Positions 1 to 12,622 of a DNA stretch of 64,000 nucleotides are shown in pieces. Both the position numbers and the translations under genes were made by a program. The stretch is from Polydactylus sextarius (lineage: Eukaryota; Chordata; Actinopteri; Polynemidae). Location of the stretch: assembly GCA_016801845.1 (NCBI GenBank), contig CM028906.1:11618501-11682500 (forward strand), given 5' to 3'. The notes below the pieces were generated by a model that saw nothing but the letters and a program-made list of their open reading frames with translations, did not search any database and had not been told where the DNA came from. Every line of letters begins with the position of its first letter. Position 1 is the first letter of the stretch.

Positions 1-2861
1 TCCAGCTGTGACACTGTTCCCACACTTACTATTTTCATACTGAAAATATATATATGGTCCATATCTATTTTCTAACTTTTTCTCAAGTTTGTCTTTTCCT
101 CTCACCATTGGTGCTCTTGTTTATCTAGTGGTGTACTATCACAGCTCCGCCTGTTGTAAAATTAGTGTCAAACTTTAACATAGTTGTATGTTGGTCATGC
201 TCTTACACACATGTGGCAATAGCTGAGCAATATAACAGTGCACAGAGGTGAGGAAGTTAGTGACCTTTCCAAGTGCAGATGTGTCATTTAACATTTTTTT
301 TTTCTTATCTCTTATTTCATGCACTGCTTTTGGTCCTGTGTGTGTATGTTTTCCCTATATAACTTACATTAGCATGCGTCTTGGTTGAGTGAATTTTGTA
401 AGTGTCAAGTCCAGGAGTGAATTCATGCCCTAAAGCAAAGTGGATTTTTAGATCATTCAAAGCAGCAATGGAAGTGTTAAGAGATGCATTTGGCCACATC
501 ACTGTTGAAATATGAATACAATGAGCACCTAAAAGAAGAACTGTCGATGGATGTTTAAATTTTAAAGTATGCAGTGCAAGTAGAACAAAAGGATGACATG
601 GGATATGTTGTAGAATGAATTCTCTAGACATTCTTATAGCCGCTGCTATCGGTGCGTCTATATTAACACTGCATGAAATCTATAATGTGATATGGGTCAT
701 TTCCGCTCTGCAGTTTTGAGCGTTGTAGCATCTTGCAACTCATTGTTTTGGTTTTACACCCTCCAGCTTAAGTGTTTGGTTCAATCTCAGTCTCACCCAC
801 CGTAAACATGGCTGCCTGCCAGGAATCAAACATTAAACATCTTAAATTTTCAAAGAAAGTAGCACAGGTAGCTCAAGAGCCAGTTCTTCCAGGAGCTGAT
901 GCTCACAATCACACAATCATTGTTACCATAACTGCAATATCAACTTTAGAAAGCATTGACATCATTGCATTTAAAATGTAAATGCTGTTTAAGTAAATAA
1001 TAATGAATATCCAGATACAACACAATCATTCAGTGCTTAACCTTTTCAGTATCCATATGGTTTTATAAATAAAGCAAAAGTGGTGAAAACTCTTCTGTGC
1101 ACTGACCATCTTGGTAATTTGGTGTTGGGCTGATTCATGAAGGAATCCAAACTAAATACTTCTATTAAAAGAAATGTAGTTAAGGTCACAGACTTGGTAT
1201 TTTGATACACATGTAACAGCAGTCAATCACAATGAAGGCTACAAGGTACAGTTGCTTTTAATGGCAATCATTATGCTCCAAAAAGATGGAGGAGATGACA
1301 TTTTTTTTTTTTTTTAAATGATCATGTTCCCCCGCAATAATGCTCCAGCCAGTGTTTGAAGAAATTCAGATGACGTGACATTAAATTAAGTGGCCAACAA
1401 AAGCCATGTGAATACATGGCTGAACAGCAACACGGAGTGTGTGGAGAAGAGCATGCACCCATTAACCTTGTTGATAGTTGAGGACTGAGAAGAGTTTCCA
1501 TTCAGTACAGCAAAAAATACAAGTGTAATATGCCTGCCATATGTAAAAGAAACCAAACATCCCAGGCCTGAAATTATCTAAAATACTATTAGCAATCACC
1601 TTTTGTATCATGTCAAATGTATCCTCTGTGGTGCTTTAAATCAATTATATATGACAGACATGTTTGAAAAGATGAAGACAGAAATTAAAAATATGCTTCT
1701 TTATTTCTCTGCTTGTGGGGGGCACAGGGGTAAAAGCGATAAAAGCCATTCTCAGTTGAACACGGTGACCTGAAGTAAAATACACATTTTCAAGTTCTCA
1801 GTCTGAATGTAGAGAGGCTTCTTAAAGGGTATAGTATTGAGGCAATGAGCTTGTCAAAAGGGAGGGGAAAATGAGTTGTTTTATTCTAGGGCCCTATCAT
1901 GGAGTTGTATTAGGCCCTCTAGCAGTGCCACTGGGCCATTCTCACCCCCCCATTCTAGGAACCCTTTAAATCTCAAAGCAAAACCTCTCAAAGCCAAGGA
2001 AAAAACCTATCAAACCAGTAGGAGATGCCGATGAAGTTGCAATAAGCAGCAGCAGTGATAGTACTACAGGTGAAAAAAATGGGCAAAGGAAGGACACTCC
2101 ATTATATTTGCTGTTAAATCACTAGGATAAAAAGTATATGTGCAATCACCCACCTCCACAGGTGATGCTTCCCAATGTTCCCTCCAACAGCATCCATCTT
2201 ATCCTCAAAAATATTACCAACCGCCCTGCTGAAGGAAGGTTCAGGAAATCTGTTTTCTTACTATCAAGGGATTAGGTGACTGACCTAGTCTGTAGTTTGA
2301 CATTATCATGTGCTGGAGTAAAGTCATAATGGAGATTTCTGGCACCATGCTTAAATGTAGTTATAATTATTGTGAATGATGAGTTATTTTTACTTTGTGT
2401 AACTTGGTGCATAATGAATGTCCACAGGATTTAACTTTGTAAGACAACAGTACGTAGTCTGAGAATGACAGCATTATTCATTCAAATAAAGTTCAAAATC
2501 TGAGTGCACACTGAAAATGTGTTTCAGGTTTCTGTCCTGTACATTTTCCAGTCATTTTCCAGTTTTGGTCAATAGTTTATTATTATGAGATTATAAGAAT
2601 GAAAAAGGTCTGGGGGGAAATAACAGAAATGCTCTTTTTCATTCAGCCAGCTGGAGGGGTGTGTGTGATGGTGTCTGTGTTTGATTGACAGCAGGTGGAA
2701 GGTAGATTCCTGACAGAGGAACGAGAGACTAAGTTAAACAAACTGGTAACTGTAGGCTACCAGTCATGGGCAGTCAGTGTGTTGCTAGCAGTGGTATTGA
2801 AGAGTAAGAACCATAGCAGGATCTGACATTTGCAGGTAATGGTTGTCCTACATATTAATGC

Positions 2862-2862
<1 letters not shown>

Positions 2863-2902
<40 letters not shown>
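2863..2902. repeat. (CA)n microsatellite
   Basis: About 20 uninterrupted AC units. A likely length-polymorphic locus. Confidence 0.95.
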
Positions 2903-2904
<2 letters not shown>

Positions 2905-3239
2905 TTATTGTGGCAAAATTATAAAATATAAATTTGGGTGTGGAGGGTACAACCTTGATAATCAAACAAACACACAACAAACCACAGACCATCAGATTCA
3001 CATGTATAAGTCATTTAGAGTTGGCTTTTTATCTGACCTATAGGTCACTGGAACTGTGAGCATATAACCTGTCAAGTTGGTTCTTCTTAACTTTTTTTTT
3101 TCAGGATATCCCTCCATCTTCCTTTCTATAATTTCTCCAGTAGCATTTTGAAGCTGTAGCCTCTATTAGATGTTGGAGAAGAGAGTTTTATTCATTCTTT
3201 TCACGCTAGAACTACCTTTACCTTCAGTGGGGTAAGCTG

Positions 3240-3752
3240 CCCAGATTGTTTACTCCAGGGATCAGCTGAACATGCTGAAGCTGGCGAGCTTGACGACCAG
3301 ACCTGTTGATTTCCCTGCTGAAATCTGGAGAAAAGCACGTACAGGACATAGAGAAGGAATCAAGTGATGTGGGAATAGTTGAATCGACACAGCAGAAGCT
3401 TAGCAGATATAAGCCGTGTCTCCCCTCTCTTGCCACGGGCAATGTTACTTCTCTTGCAAGCAAGATGGAAGAGCTAACAGTGCTAGCCAGGAGTCAGACA
3501 ATGTACTGGGAGAATAATATCATATATGTCACAGAGACATAACCCTACATTCCAGGCCAAAACATTTCAGATGGGGTCTTGGAGACTGTTAGAGCCATCC
3601 AGGGCTGCATCAAGAGTGTTAAGCATAATGGAAGGGAGGGCGTCAACAACAGATGGTACAATCCTGGTAACATCATAATTAAAGAGCCCATCTGTGGCCC
3701 GGACATTGAACTGCTTGCTGCATTGCTGCTGATGTTACGATCAATAATATAA
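3240..3752 (+). mobile_element. LINE fragment: N-terminal endonuclease region
   Basis: The plus-strand reading near 3412-3543 gives YKPCLPSLATGNVTSLASKM and then EELTVLARSQTMYW...VTET. This resembles the start of the apurinic endonuclease-type domain in teleost LINE proteins, where the pattern is 'P.L..GNV.SL..KM.EL..L' followed by a 'TETWL' motif. An in-frame TAA follows the TET at 3541-3543. Homology appears to continue past it in shifted frames (around 3600-3720: NNRWYNPGNIIIKEPICGPD). The reading frame is broken and the copy stops at the (ATCC)n array. I infer a dead, truncated fragment, and I am not sure of the clade (an L2/CR1-like LINE is possible). Confidence 0.6.
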
Positions 3753-3755
3753 ATA

Positions 3756-4057
3756 TCTATCCATCCATCTATCCATCCATCTATCTATCCATCTGTCCGT
3801 CTGTCCGTTCATCCGTCCATCCATCCATCCATCCATCCATCCATCCATCCATCCATCCATCCATCCATCCATCCATCCATCCATCCATCCATCCATCCAT
3901 CCATCCATCCATCCATCCATCCATCCATCCATCCATCCATCCATCCATCCATCCATCCATCCATCCATCCATCCATCCATCCATCTATCCATCCATCCAT
4001 CCATCCATCCATCCATCCATCCATCTATCTATCTATCCATCTATCCATCTATCCACC
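3756..4057. repeat. (ATCC)n tetranucleotide array, about 300 bp
   Basis: Roughly 75 units of ATCC (GGAT on the minus strand). The central units are nearly perfect, and both edges carry ATCT and GTCC variants. Because four is not a multiple of three, all minus-strand frames encode the same short repeating peptide (MDGW...), so the open frames here are artefacts of the repeat. Confidence 0.95.
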
Positions 4058-4314
4058 AGTAAGAAAAACCAGGTAAGAGAGCACCACCATTACAAAAGCA
4101 CTGGACCCAGTTGACAACAGAGAAAACATAGGTGTAGGTACAAATGTCTGTACAAACCTGTACCTATAACTAAATATATGTGAATGAATCTGACTTGGCA
4201 ACAACATCAAATAAATACATATGCCATGCCAAGGCTGTGTTGTGCTATTTGAAGATATTTATATTTAATTATATTTATAATTAAATGCTAGTGCCGTTTT
4301 TATATTTACACACA

Positions 4315-4318
<4 letters not shown>

Positions 4319-4354
<36 letters not shown>
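4319..4354. repeat. (TA)n microsatellite
   Basis: About 18 uninterrupted TA units, preceded by a short CA-like stretch. Confidence 0.95.
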
Positions 4355-4356
<2 letters not shown>

Positions 4357-5160
4357 CAGTTGTTGTCATCTCCAACTTTTGTTTACACAAAGCTGAATTA
4401 TACTGAATGTGTTTGTGTGAAGGCAGAGGGTCAGACCATGAATCTTGTTAAAAGCCTTACAGACTGTTACGACTGTGAATGTACACGGGAACTACTTCAT
4501 CTTCATTTAGGGAGAAGAAGACTAACCTATCAGACTAATTATCTTTGACTTACATTGCTTAGGTGGATCGTAATGTACTCATGTCTACCTCAGCAGTACA
4601 TCCAACTCCATAATACCTAAAGTAGGTATTAATGTACTTTCAGCTAGAGAGATTTGGGTATTCTGCAGAATATGAAGAAGGACTCAATAAAGGGCTGTCT
4701 GTTCAGTGTTTAGTCAAGATTAAATTTGGTATGGTGCCTGAGCTCACTGCTGTGCTCTTCTCAGACCACTGTTGTTCAGAGCACTTACACAGCAAAGATT
4801 GACTTCACACTCATCATTTAAGTTAAATTGACTGTGTTTTGCTTTTGGACATTGTAAGCTGATTGTTTGGATTTTTCTGTTTGTCTGGAGGCTGCTAGAT
4901 CTCTCCTGGAACAAAAAAAAAAAAAAAAGATTCTGAATGAAAATAGGTGCAATGTCAATGTGCATTTGTCTGCTTTCATTTGATCGGTAAGACTGCCAAA
5001 GAGGTTGTATGTACCCTAACCCTAAACTATCTTTGCAAACCAAGGTTTAATGAAAAAAGGACAGTAGAATTTTTCAAACAGTTTGTAAATACTGCAGGAC
5101 AAGATTATTTTCCTAAATAACTCACTCTAGATGCAAGAAAAAAAATATTTATTCATTCAG

Positions 5161-5645
5161 TCCATTTTCAGCTGTGTTTTTACCACTGGGTCATGTTGGC
5201 AACAGGTCAAGTACAGTAGTCCAGGTGTTCCTTTTCCCAGTGACACTTTCTAGCTCCTCCTGAGGTATACACAGGTATTCCCAGTCTAACTGAGATATAA
5301 AGTCTCTCCAGTTTAGTCTGGGTCTACCTGCAGGTCTTCTAGCAGTTGCACATGCTTAGAAAACCTCCACTGGGAGGTGCCCAGTATTTGAACCACCTCA
5401 ATTGGCTCCATGCAATGCTCTACCCTGAGCTCCCTCTGAATGCCTCAGTGGTTGTTCTGCCTATAATGTCATTCTTTAACTCACAACCCAAAGTCAAAGA
5501 ACTACTGGTGAAGTTTGGAATGTAGATTGGTAAATGGATAGCTTTCCTTCCTTTTCACTCTAATGGTACGACACCTGCATTAGTGCTGACATAGCACCAG
5601 TCAATCACCCAGCTTTTCCATCCTATCCTCATTTGTCAACACAAC
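5161..5645 (-). mobile_element. LINE fragment, 3' end of ORF (minus strand)
   Basis: The reverse complement of about 5215-5340 translates as RRPAGRPRLNWRDFISQLDW followed by EYLCIPQEELESVTGKRNTW. This is the C-terminal tail of a common teleost LINE, with the pattern 'RPRGRPR..WRD..S.L.WE.LG.P.EEL'. The plus-strand copy at 24560-26155 ends with the same motif (SRLAWKCLGVSPEELVEV), so the two belong to the same or a closely related family in opposite orientation, about 19 kb apart. Further matches reach to about 5640 but are frame-broken. A dead fragment. Confidence 0.7.
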
Positions 5646-6439
5646 CCTGAGAAAGAGGAAAAAATTGAGAAACAGTTGAGAAAGCTACATACTAGAGCAA
5701 GTTATATATTGAAACTACATAGGACTAATGAGAGATGTGCTTCATTTAACAAACAACCATGGCAGCAGATGCAATTATCTTAACAGAGAGACACGCGAGG
5801 TGTAGGTTAGACATGCAGCAGCCAAAAGTCCAGGCCCCGTGGGTGAGGTGTACATCTGCTTACTAACAAAGATATGTGCCCTGATGTGGGGCAAAGTGGT
5901 TTAAAAAATGATAAACTTTGCAAAAGCAAGCTGCTTAGAAAAGCCATACAAGTTACAATACACTTCTGCGTGGGTTACTGTAATCTTTCACATATTCTTT
6001 ACATATACATACAATACACATAGATAACTCTGGTAGAATGATGTGGTAGAATCAACATGGTAAGCACTTGACTGACTGCATAACTCATCTGGAAATTACT
6101 CATCTGAAGGACTTTTAACGATCCATTTACACCAAGATATGGTGATGAACTGGTGAATGGGCCAGAACCTTAATGGCCTGTTCCAACACAGGAATAAAAC
6201 TCTAATATGAACTAGAAAATAGAAACTATAATAAAAACTTACAGCAATGATCATCAACCCTTTAATGCAAGAGATGACCATATTCACATTTTAATTCTTT
6301 TTTTATACCTTTCCATTTTTCTTCATATTTTACCTGCAGGGCTTTGTCTCCCAACAATGTGCACAGCTACAAATAACTCTTATTACATGTTGAAGCTGCC
6401 CGCTATATGAACCAATATCTAACATTATGTAACACTTGC

Positions 6440-6785
6440 TATTTCAAATTATTACTACAGGACAAGGACATTTTTGTCAACATTCATGAAACCAAACAAA
6501 CCATGGACGAACGCTTGGCTCAACACAGAAGAACAATGCCACAGGCCTCACTCAACTGTCTACCAATATCTGAAGGACACTCCCTTGACAACTCAGATGT
6601 CCACATCTTGGACAGAGACAACAGATGGTTTGAAAGGGGAGGAAAAGAAGCCATCCATGTGAAAATAGAAAAACCCTACTTCAACAAAGGAGACCTGCGT
6701 CTCCACCAACATACCGCCAACATACAATGCTGTCCTCTGTCATTTGCCTCAGAAGGAAACAAGTGTGACCACTTAACCTAAGGTG
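6440..6785 (+). mobile_element. Penelope-like retroelement fragment (GIY-YIG-type C-terminus)
   Basis: The plus-strand peptide contains MDERLAQHRR, then after an apparent frame change STVYQYLKD, then back in the first frame HSLDNSDVHILDRDNRWFER followed by GGKEAIHVKIEKP. The order 'R..QHRR... S.VY.HLK..GHSF...VHIL.R..RWFERG.KEAI.V..EKP' is the C-terminal end of GIY-YIG-bearing retroelement proteins abundant in fish, which I attribute to Penelope-like elements. Two frameshifts are visible. The distal part (YFNKGDLRLHQHTANIQC) matches the usual 'LNRGGGLRHHLS.TYN' end only weakly. An inactive fragment; the clade assignment is from memory. Confidence 0.6.
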
Positions 6786-9700
6786 ACTTTAACAAGGAGC
6801 TCCTCAATTACTGTTAGCACCCTAATGGCCACCTCAAAACTAACTAAGCTCCCTAACGACAGCTGTCAATACAGTTTTGAACACTAGTTCTTTTGTGTTC
6901 ACTCCACAATGCACCATTCTCCAAGAATTGTCCCTTGGAAGACAGGTGAAAAGTTTCCAAGTATCTAAACAGTCCAGTTGCCTTAGATTTAGCTTAGTCA
7001 AATTATGATCTGGATGAAAAAAAACCTCCACATTCTCAAAAGTTGACATATTTTGGAAAATGGTAATAATGCCAAACATGCCAAACATTGTGATAATGCC
7101 AAACACGAAGTATTAAGAGAGGATGTGCTCTCAGAAGAGGTCTTCAAACAATTTCCGTTGATAGAATCAAATATGATTTTTGTTCAACCAACTGACTTTC
7201 CAGGAGAAGAGTGTGGATTGAGATTTCGTGCCTCACAGAGTGAGTAAGGACATTTAGTGAACAAGAAGGACGATTCACATGGATAAGGAAATTCAGGCAG
7301 GTTAGTGCTGTGCTGGTGGCTCTTCTGTATGTAGCTATTAGTGATTTGAACTTGACATGAATGAAGGCTGCAGCAGAGAGCCCCTGGAGAGTGATGAAAA
7401 GAGGAGTGACAAGGAGCTTTTTTCAATTTCATTTGCAATTTTCAAAAGACTATCTCATGATCTCCATCTATCTGTCATTTTTGAAACAAAATCTATTACT
7501 GTTTCTGAAGATTAAATAAGCCTGAGCATAAATATAATGAAGTTGTAAAAGAATTTATTCACCTTTCACTTTAATTTTAGGTCAAATTATCCTCCAAGAT
7601 CACTTCAAATAATAAAGAGAACTTTGCCTTCCAAGTAAAAAGAATAAAAAAACAGGTGTTACTGTTGTAGCTGTAATTAGTGGAGTCCCTATTCAAAATG
7701 TACATCTCACTTAATCATCAACTAATTATCATCTAATATCAAGTCATTACTAATAATAGACTCTATTCATCAGATACATGTTCAAAACTGGGCCACAAAT
7801 TAAAGAAAGGATTTCTGTGACACACTCAGGAAGATTTATTGCAGGGTTGCTGTACTATACTGCATTAGTTTTATCTAGTTAGAAGATCAATTCAATCACT
7901 GAATGCCATAGCAATTTTTTACCTAAACTGGGGAATAAAATATTTTTACTGAAAGTCTTAATATGCTGTTGACACTGGAGTAATGCATACTTAAGAAGAT
8001 GGCTGGCAAATTTAGTTTTGCATCAGTCAGGACAGTATGTGAAATCATTTATGATATAATTACAACATTTTCAAGCGACTTTCATACATGGTTGATCTAA
8101 AATTATTTTACCACATAAGTGGCTGTGCATATATCATTAGTAACATATATTATGTTTTGTTCTTGAAAATAGAGACAGATGCCTTTGTTTTTTTTAACAA
8201 CCTTGGAACCACGATTGAGACTGTGGCCTCCTTGTGTTCAGGGATGGTAATGTCAGGGGTCAAGAAGCGTAAGCGTATATAGTTTTGACTTCAAGTATCA
8301 TTATCATCATCAGTTATTTAATGTGTTATTTTTAAAAAAAATGCTCATCTAAAAACACATCACAGTTGACAGTGTACTTCTTTTGATATTCAACAAAACA
8401 CACAAAGTTTGAAGTTGGGATGAGTGGTTGTTGAGAAGATTGAAAAACAGAAGGAGAAACAAATATTCCTGCATTTACAGTTAGATTTACTGCCTGCAGT
8501 TTTATATATTGCTATAAAATACATGCAGCAAACTTGTGTCATGTTTTCTGCAAAGGAAAGTTGCCAGAATATATTAAAAACAAAATAAAGTTAAGTTCCA
8601 GGAATACATGTGAGTATTACGATGTCAAACTAAAAGTAAAAAAATGAGTTAGGAATACAGTGTAGTGAGAGAGATGAAAACACAAGAGGAAGGTGAGTAG
8701 GCATATGTGAAGAGAGTGAAATTTACACACAACCCCAAATATGTAGATGGCAAATTAATAGAATACATGAATTCATATTGAATTCATCACTGACTCAAAT
8801 TCAAGCTACATGATAAATCCACAGGGCAAGGTTATTAATCATTCATGCTGCCAAGAGATAGCCGATTGGACTTTGACATGGTGTGTAGCCATGCTGACAT
8901 CTCTCAACTTGAAACTATTCTCAACTCACAACTCCCAAAGGGGCACCTAAGGGACTGTCATTGGGTGAGTTCTGCCACTCTCCCAGTCCAATCAAGGGGA
9001 GCAAAAGAGCAACTTTTCTTTCAGATGACACTGTTCAGAGGTTCCAGGTGTATGACCTCAGCTGCATTAATAACTAATGGTGCTGCATCTAATATGATGT
9101 CTGCTATTAAAGTTTCTCCAGTTAAAATCATTACATCAATTCGACTGTAGAAAATTATGCATAAGGTCAAACTTCAGGGTATTTTTATTTATTATTATTA
9201 GTAGAATTGTTGTTAATTAATTTTAAATGTGGTTTCTACATTTATATCTGAAGATCCTACAGAATCTTCACCCTCCCTCATATTAATCTGTGAGTCAAGT
9301 AGTCTACAGCCATCATTCTTTCAGCTCTATGAAGTTGTGCTTCGTCCTTGCTTTGTGCTAAATGCTAATATCAACATGATAACATTTATCGTGGAATACC
9401 ATGTTCATCATTTTATCTGATTGTGTTTCTAAACTATCATTTGCTAATTACCATTAGCAAACAGCTATTACAGCTGTGGCTTATATAATTATCATTAGTA
9501 TTGTGGGTATATGCTCATAAACTAATGGCATAAGGGAAAAAAAGAGGGATTAGTAGATTCAAGATTCATTCTCTGGGAACCATGAATGAAGACTTGCTGT
9601 TAAGTTCAGTCACATGGCTATGAAATGTTAATTGCCAAACTTTGCTGCACGAAAACCCTCCTGTAGAGCTTCACTTCTGAAAGTTGACAATATTGGAGTA

Positions 9701-11269
9701 GACAATAAGATCAAAAGGAATGAGCTAATATGAATTCTGTGTTAGTGTGGATTTTGTCTTTAATCTTCACTGATCATAACATTCTCAAAAGAACAGCCTA
9801 TTTTTCTCCTGCAATTCATCTTGAGAGTTGCTGCCCTCCTTTTGTTCTTGCTATACAAACATTTGAAATCCATACAGGCAATATTGGATGAAGGACTTAA
9901 AAAAATCCCTCTTGATGCTACTTAAATTTCAGACTGAGAAATGCTTATACGATCGAGCGAGGAATGCTCTACCGATTTAAATTACTACCAAAGCCCTTGG
10001 AGCATTGATCTCAATTTCTGCAGGTTTGGGTAAACAGCACCTTATACGCCTACAAATCAAGTAATTAACACTTAAAACAGAACTGAACCACGGCAGGATC
10101 AAGGTTGGATGTCGCATTTAAACAGGCCCAACACCAAGTTTGAGCTAAGACACTGTAGAATAAAAGTGAGAGGAAGAGAAGGAGAAAAGATCATTTGAAC
10201 TCTGTCTCTCTGGTCTTGGGGTGGGATTGAGGTGCTCTCTGAATTACCAATGAGACTTGCAGACATGGCCAGCAGCAGTAGTGTGACACCAACGCCCTCC
10301 TTCTCAGCACAGATTTCCTGCTTTCCTTTCTGTTCTGTTTGTGCTGCCTTTCCATTATAATCTTCTCAGATTCCTCTTGTTTTCCTCTGCTATTGTGTTT
10401 TGTCCTGCTTTATTCTGTTCTTCTGTGATCTGATTCATTCTCTTGTACGCTGCTCCATTTCATACTGCTCTTAACAGTTCTATCGTATGGTTCTCAATTA
10501 AACAAAGCGAAGATGTTGTTGCACTGACAACTCACTTTCTGTGTATGGCTTTGCCCGAGGTGCTTTCTCAGCAGATGATCCTTTCGGTATAAGAGCACAG
10601 AGCTAAAGGTACATGCAGATGAATATTTAACAAGAAGACAGACGAGCAGATGCACACCAGTGTGCTGAAGTCCTTCCACCCACAGAGGAAGTGCTTGTAC
10701 ACTACTGCTGCAGAAGTTAGCAGCTGTAGTATTCACATCCAATTCCTCTTGAGATTTTCTGACCTTTCGGAGGAGAAAGCTTGAATGTAGTGCATAGCTA
10801 CTACACAGACCATTACTGGCACATTAACCTATATAATAAGGTTCATTATTAAAGGGACTCACAAATGAAAGTTGAGAGTCTGATTTAAAAAGCCTTTTAT
10901 ACGCTTCCGAAAACCAGACAATCTACAAAAAACTGTTTTATGGTCACTTCAGAAAGTACTGAGTATATTTCGCATATCAACTTGTATTATGAATTTAATT
11001 CTCAATCCAAATACCTGTAAATGGGTAAAACTGCCATAACAATAACAACAGGGTCAAAAAGGTTTTTTATTACTTTTTGCACATTCATTGAAAAAACAAA
11101 AATCTGAAATTTTTGTATTTTTGTGAGGTTCTAATTAGTGGTCAGACTCATCCCCCGCCCTAAGGTGCATCGTCTGACTTAATTAACTTTGAAATGTGTA
11201 TAGAAGTTGATTGGATGTGCCTGGTGCAAACTGATTTGACTGAAGTTGACATAGTTTAACGCAAACACC

Positions 11270-11745
11270 TTCATATATTTCAGCCCACCATTTCAATTTC
11301 ATGTTAGGGTAAAAACAAGCCAAGAAGGCACAACAACTTTTCTCATGGAGAACTCCACGAGAAAATTGTGGCTAGGCCACAATACATCAAACCAAAAGGT
11401 CTTGTGTGTTTCTAGAAGGAATGTGGACTGAATAACTGTGACATGGAAGACGTCTGGTAGCAACAGTGCTCCACCTAGACTTGGCTGTCTGGCTCAACTC
11501 AGCTGGGCAAGAGGGGTCTTTATCAGGTAGGTGTCCAAAAACTCAACAGTCATTCTGTCGGAGCTTCAGAGGTCCTCTGCAAAGACCGGAGAACTTTTGT
11601 GAAGGACGACCATTCAAGAGGCTTTAGATGAAAGTCAGACTGGAGGAAAAGGCGTAACAGAATGCCAAATGGCAGGTCTCTGACTGATTAAGAACCTACA
11701 CTTACAGCTCATAGAACAACTGTGGAATGACCTGAATATTGATTT
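11270..11745 (+). mobile_element. Decayed Tc1/mariner-like fragment
   Basis: The segment reading '...cacctagacttggctgtc...aactcagc...caacagtcattctgtc...agcttcagaggtcctctgc...' corresponds to the N-terminal helix-turn-helix coding region of teleost Tc1-like transposases ('PRLGCLAKLS...', '...V.L.ELQRSSA'). The frame is broken by many indels and no complete terminal repeat could be matched. A dead relic on the plus strand; the boundaries are approximate. Confidence 0.55.
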
Positions 11746-12310
11746 CACAGACACATTACATTCCAAGAGCTTCTAACAGGAAGAAAGGGATATATGTACA
11801 GTTCAAAACCACTAACTGAAGCCCATGTTACACCTTAACTCACAAAAACTGATTTAGCAGTTGTTGCAGATGTAGACACAGCTGCAGGGCCTAAGCTAAT
11901 AGAAGCTGTATAATAATTTTTACATCCAATTCAAGTGGTGCATGCTGGTAGCCTGACTGTGCTAATATTGTCCCTGGGGTCTAACTATACTAACCAAAAA
12001 CTACAACAGGTCTCTAAGGATAAGCACTAATTATTAAAGAAATCTATTACATCATTAGAAACATCTGTTACACTACCCCATACTGTGCATGTGTGTTTAT
12101 GTGAATGTGTGTGTGTGTGTGTGGGTGTGTGTGAATGAGAGAGGAAATGAGAAGGTGTAATAATATTCAGGTCTACATTTCAAGTGTCTGTACTCATTTT
12201 TTGTGGTCACTTCTTTCAATACAAATAACTTGGGCATGTGAGACTAGACAATTATATGGTAAAGCAGATACACCTTTTTGTCAAACTGCTGATTAACTCA
12301 TAACCACAAA

Positions 12311-12331
12311 AAGTACTCCCAGGGAGTACTT
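12311..12331. repeat. Perfect short palindrome (hairpin)
   Basis: Ten-base arms AAGTACTCCC and GGGAGTACTT separated by a single A. It lies about 290 bp downstream of the transmembrane exon donor, inside the following intron. No function is evident. Confidence 0.8.
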
Positions 12332-12622
12332 CATCCATCATAATGAAACATTATCGTGAATTAATCACTACGGTTGAGGTTAAAGATTGAGGTCAGTTTT
12401 TTTTTTCTTTCTTTCTTCCAATTTGAATATATATGGTGGAGGTAGAAGCATAGGTGTTGTAAGAAGGGATTTGAAATGTCACCATGTTGAGAATTAGATC
12501 TTGGATTGAAGAGATGTAGGGAAAACACTGCATTTCCCACCGTGCTTCTTCAGCATCTCTTTCATAGGAGAGGCACAAAGTAACACAAACATACACTTAC
12601 ACGAAACAAATATAACACCTAC

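Larger units (their letters stand above)
1..12622 (-). other. Intron after the transmembrane exon, or 3' region; no exon recognised
   Basis: The donor at 12622-12621 requires at least one more exon, encoding the cytoplasmic tail, at lower coordinates. I read the minus strand here for a basic juxtamembrane stretch or the acidic catenin-binding region of classical cadherins and found none. The stretch is AT-rich and holds the LINE, Penelope-like, Tc1 and microsatellite features listed separately. Between these (1-2860, 4360-5160, 5640-6400, 6800-11270 and 11750-12590) I see only unannotated AT-rich sequence, with a short GT run at 12108-12131. The predicted open frames in it are short and have no family resemblance. 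Confidence 0.5.

Noticed and set aside
317..631. 104-codon minus-strand open frame
   Set aside because: No family resemblance, no exon-like splice sites in the right phase for the cadherin, and AT-rich codon use like the surrounding non-coding DNA.
3741..4024. Open frames encoding MDGW repeats
   Set aside because: Produced by the (ATCC)n array in all three minus-strand frames; no coding evidence.
8845..9150. 101-codon plus-strand open frame
   Set aside because: No homology recognised, no promoter or splice context; likely chance.
10230..10330. Minus-strand hydrophobic frame (GVGVTLLLLAMSASLIG followed by gtaatt) as an alternative transmembrane exon
   Set aside because: No pyrimidine tract before a usable acceptor, and exon H already carries the transmembrane helix together with the EGF repeat, so a helix-only alternative makes little sense.
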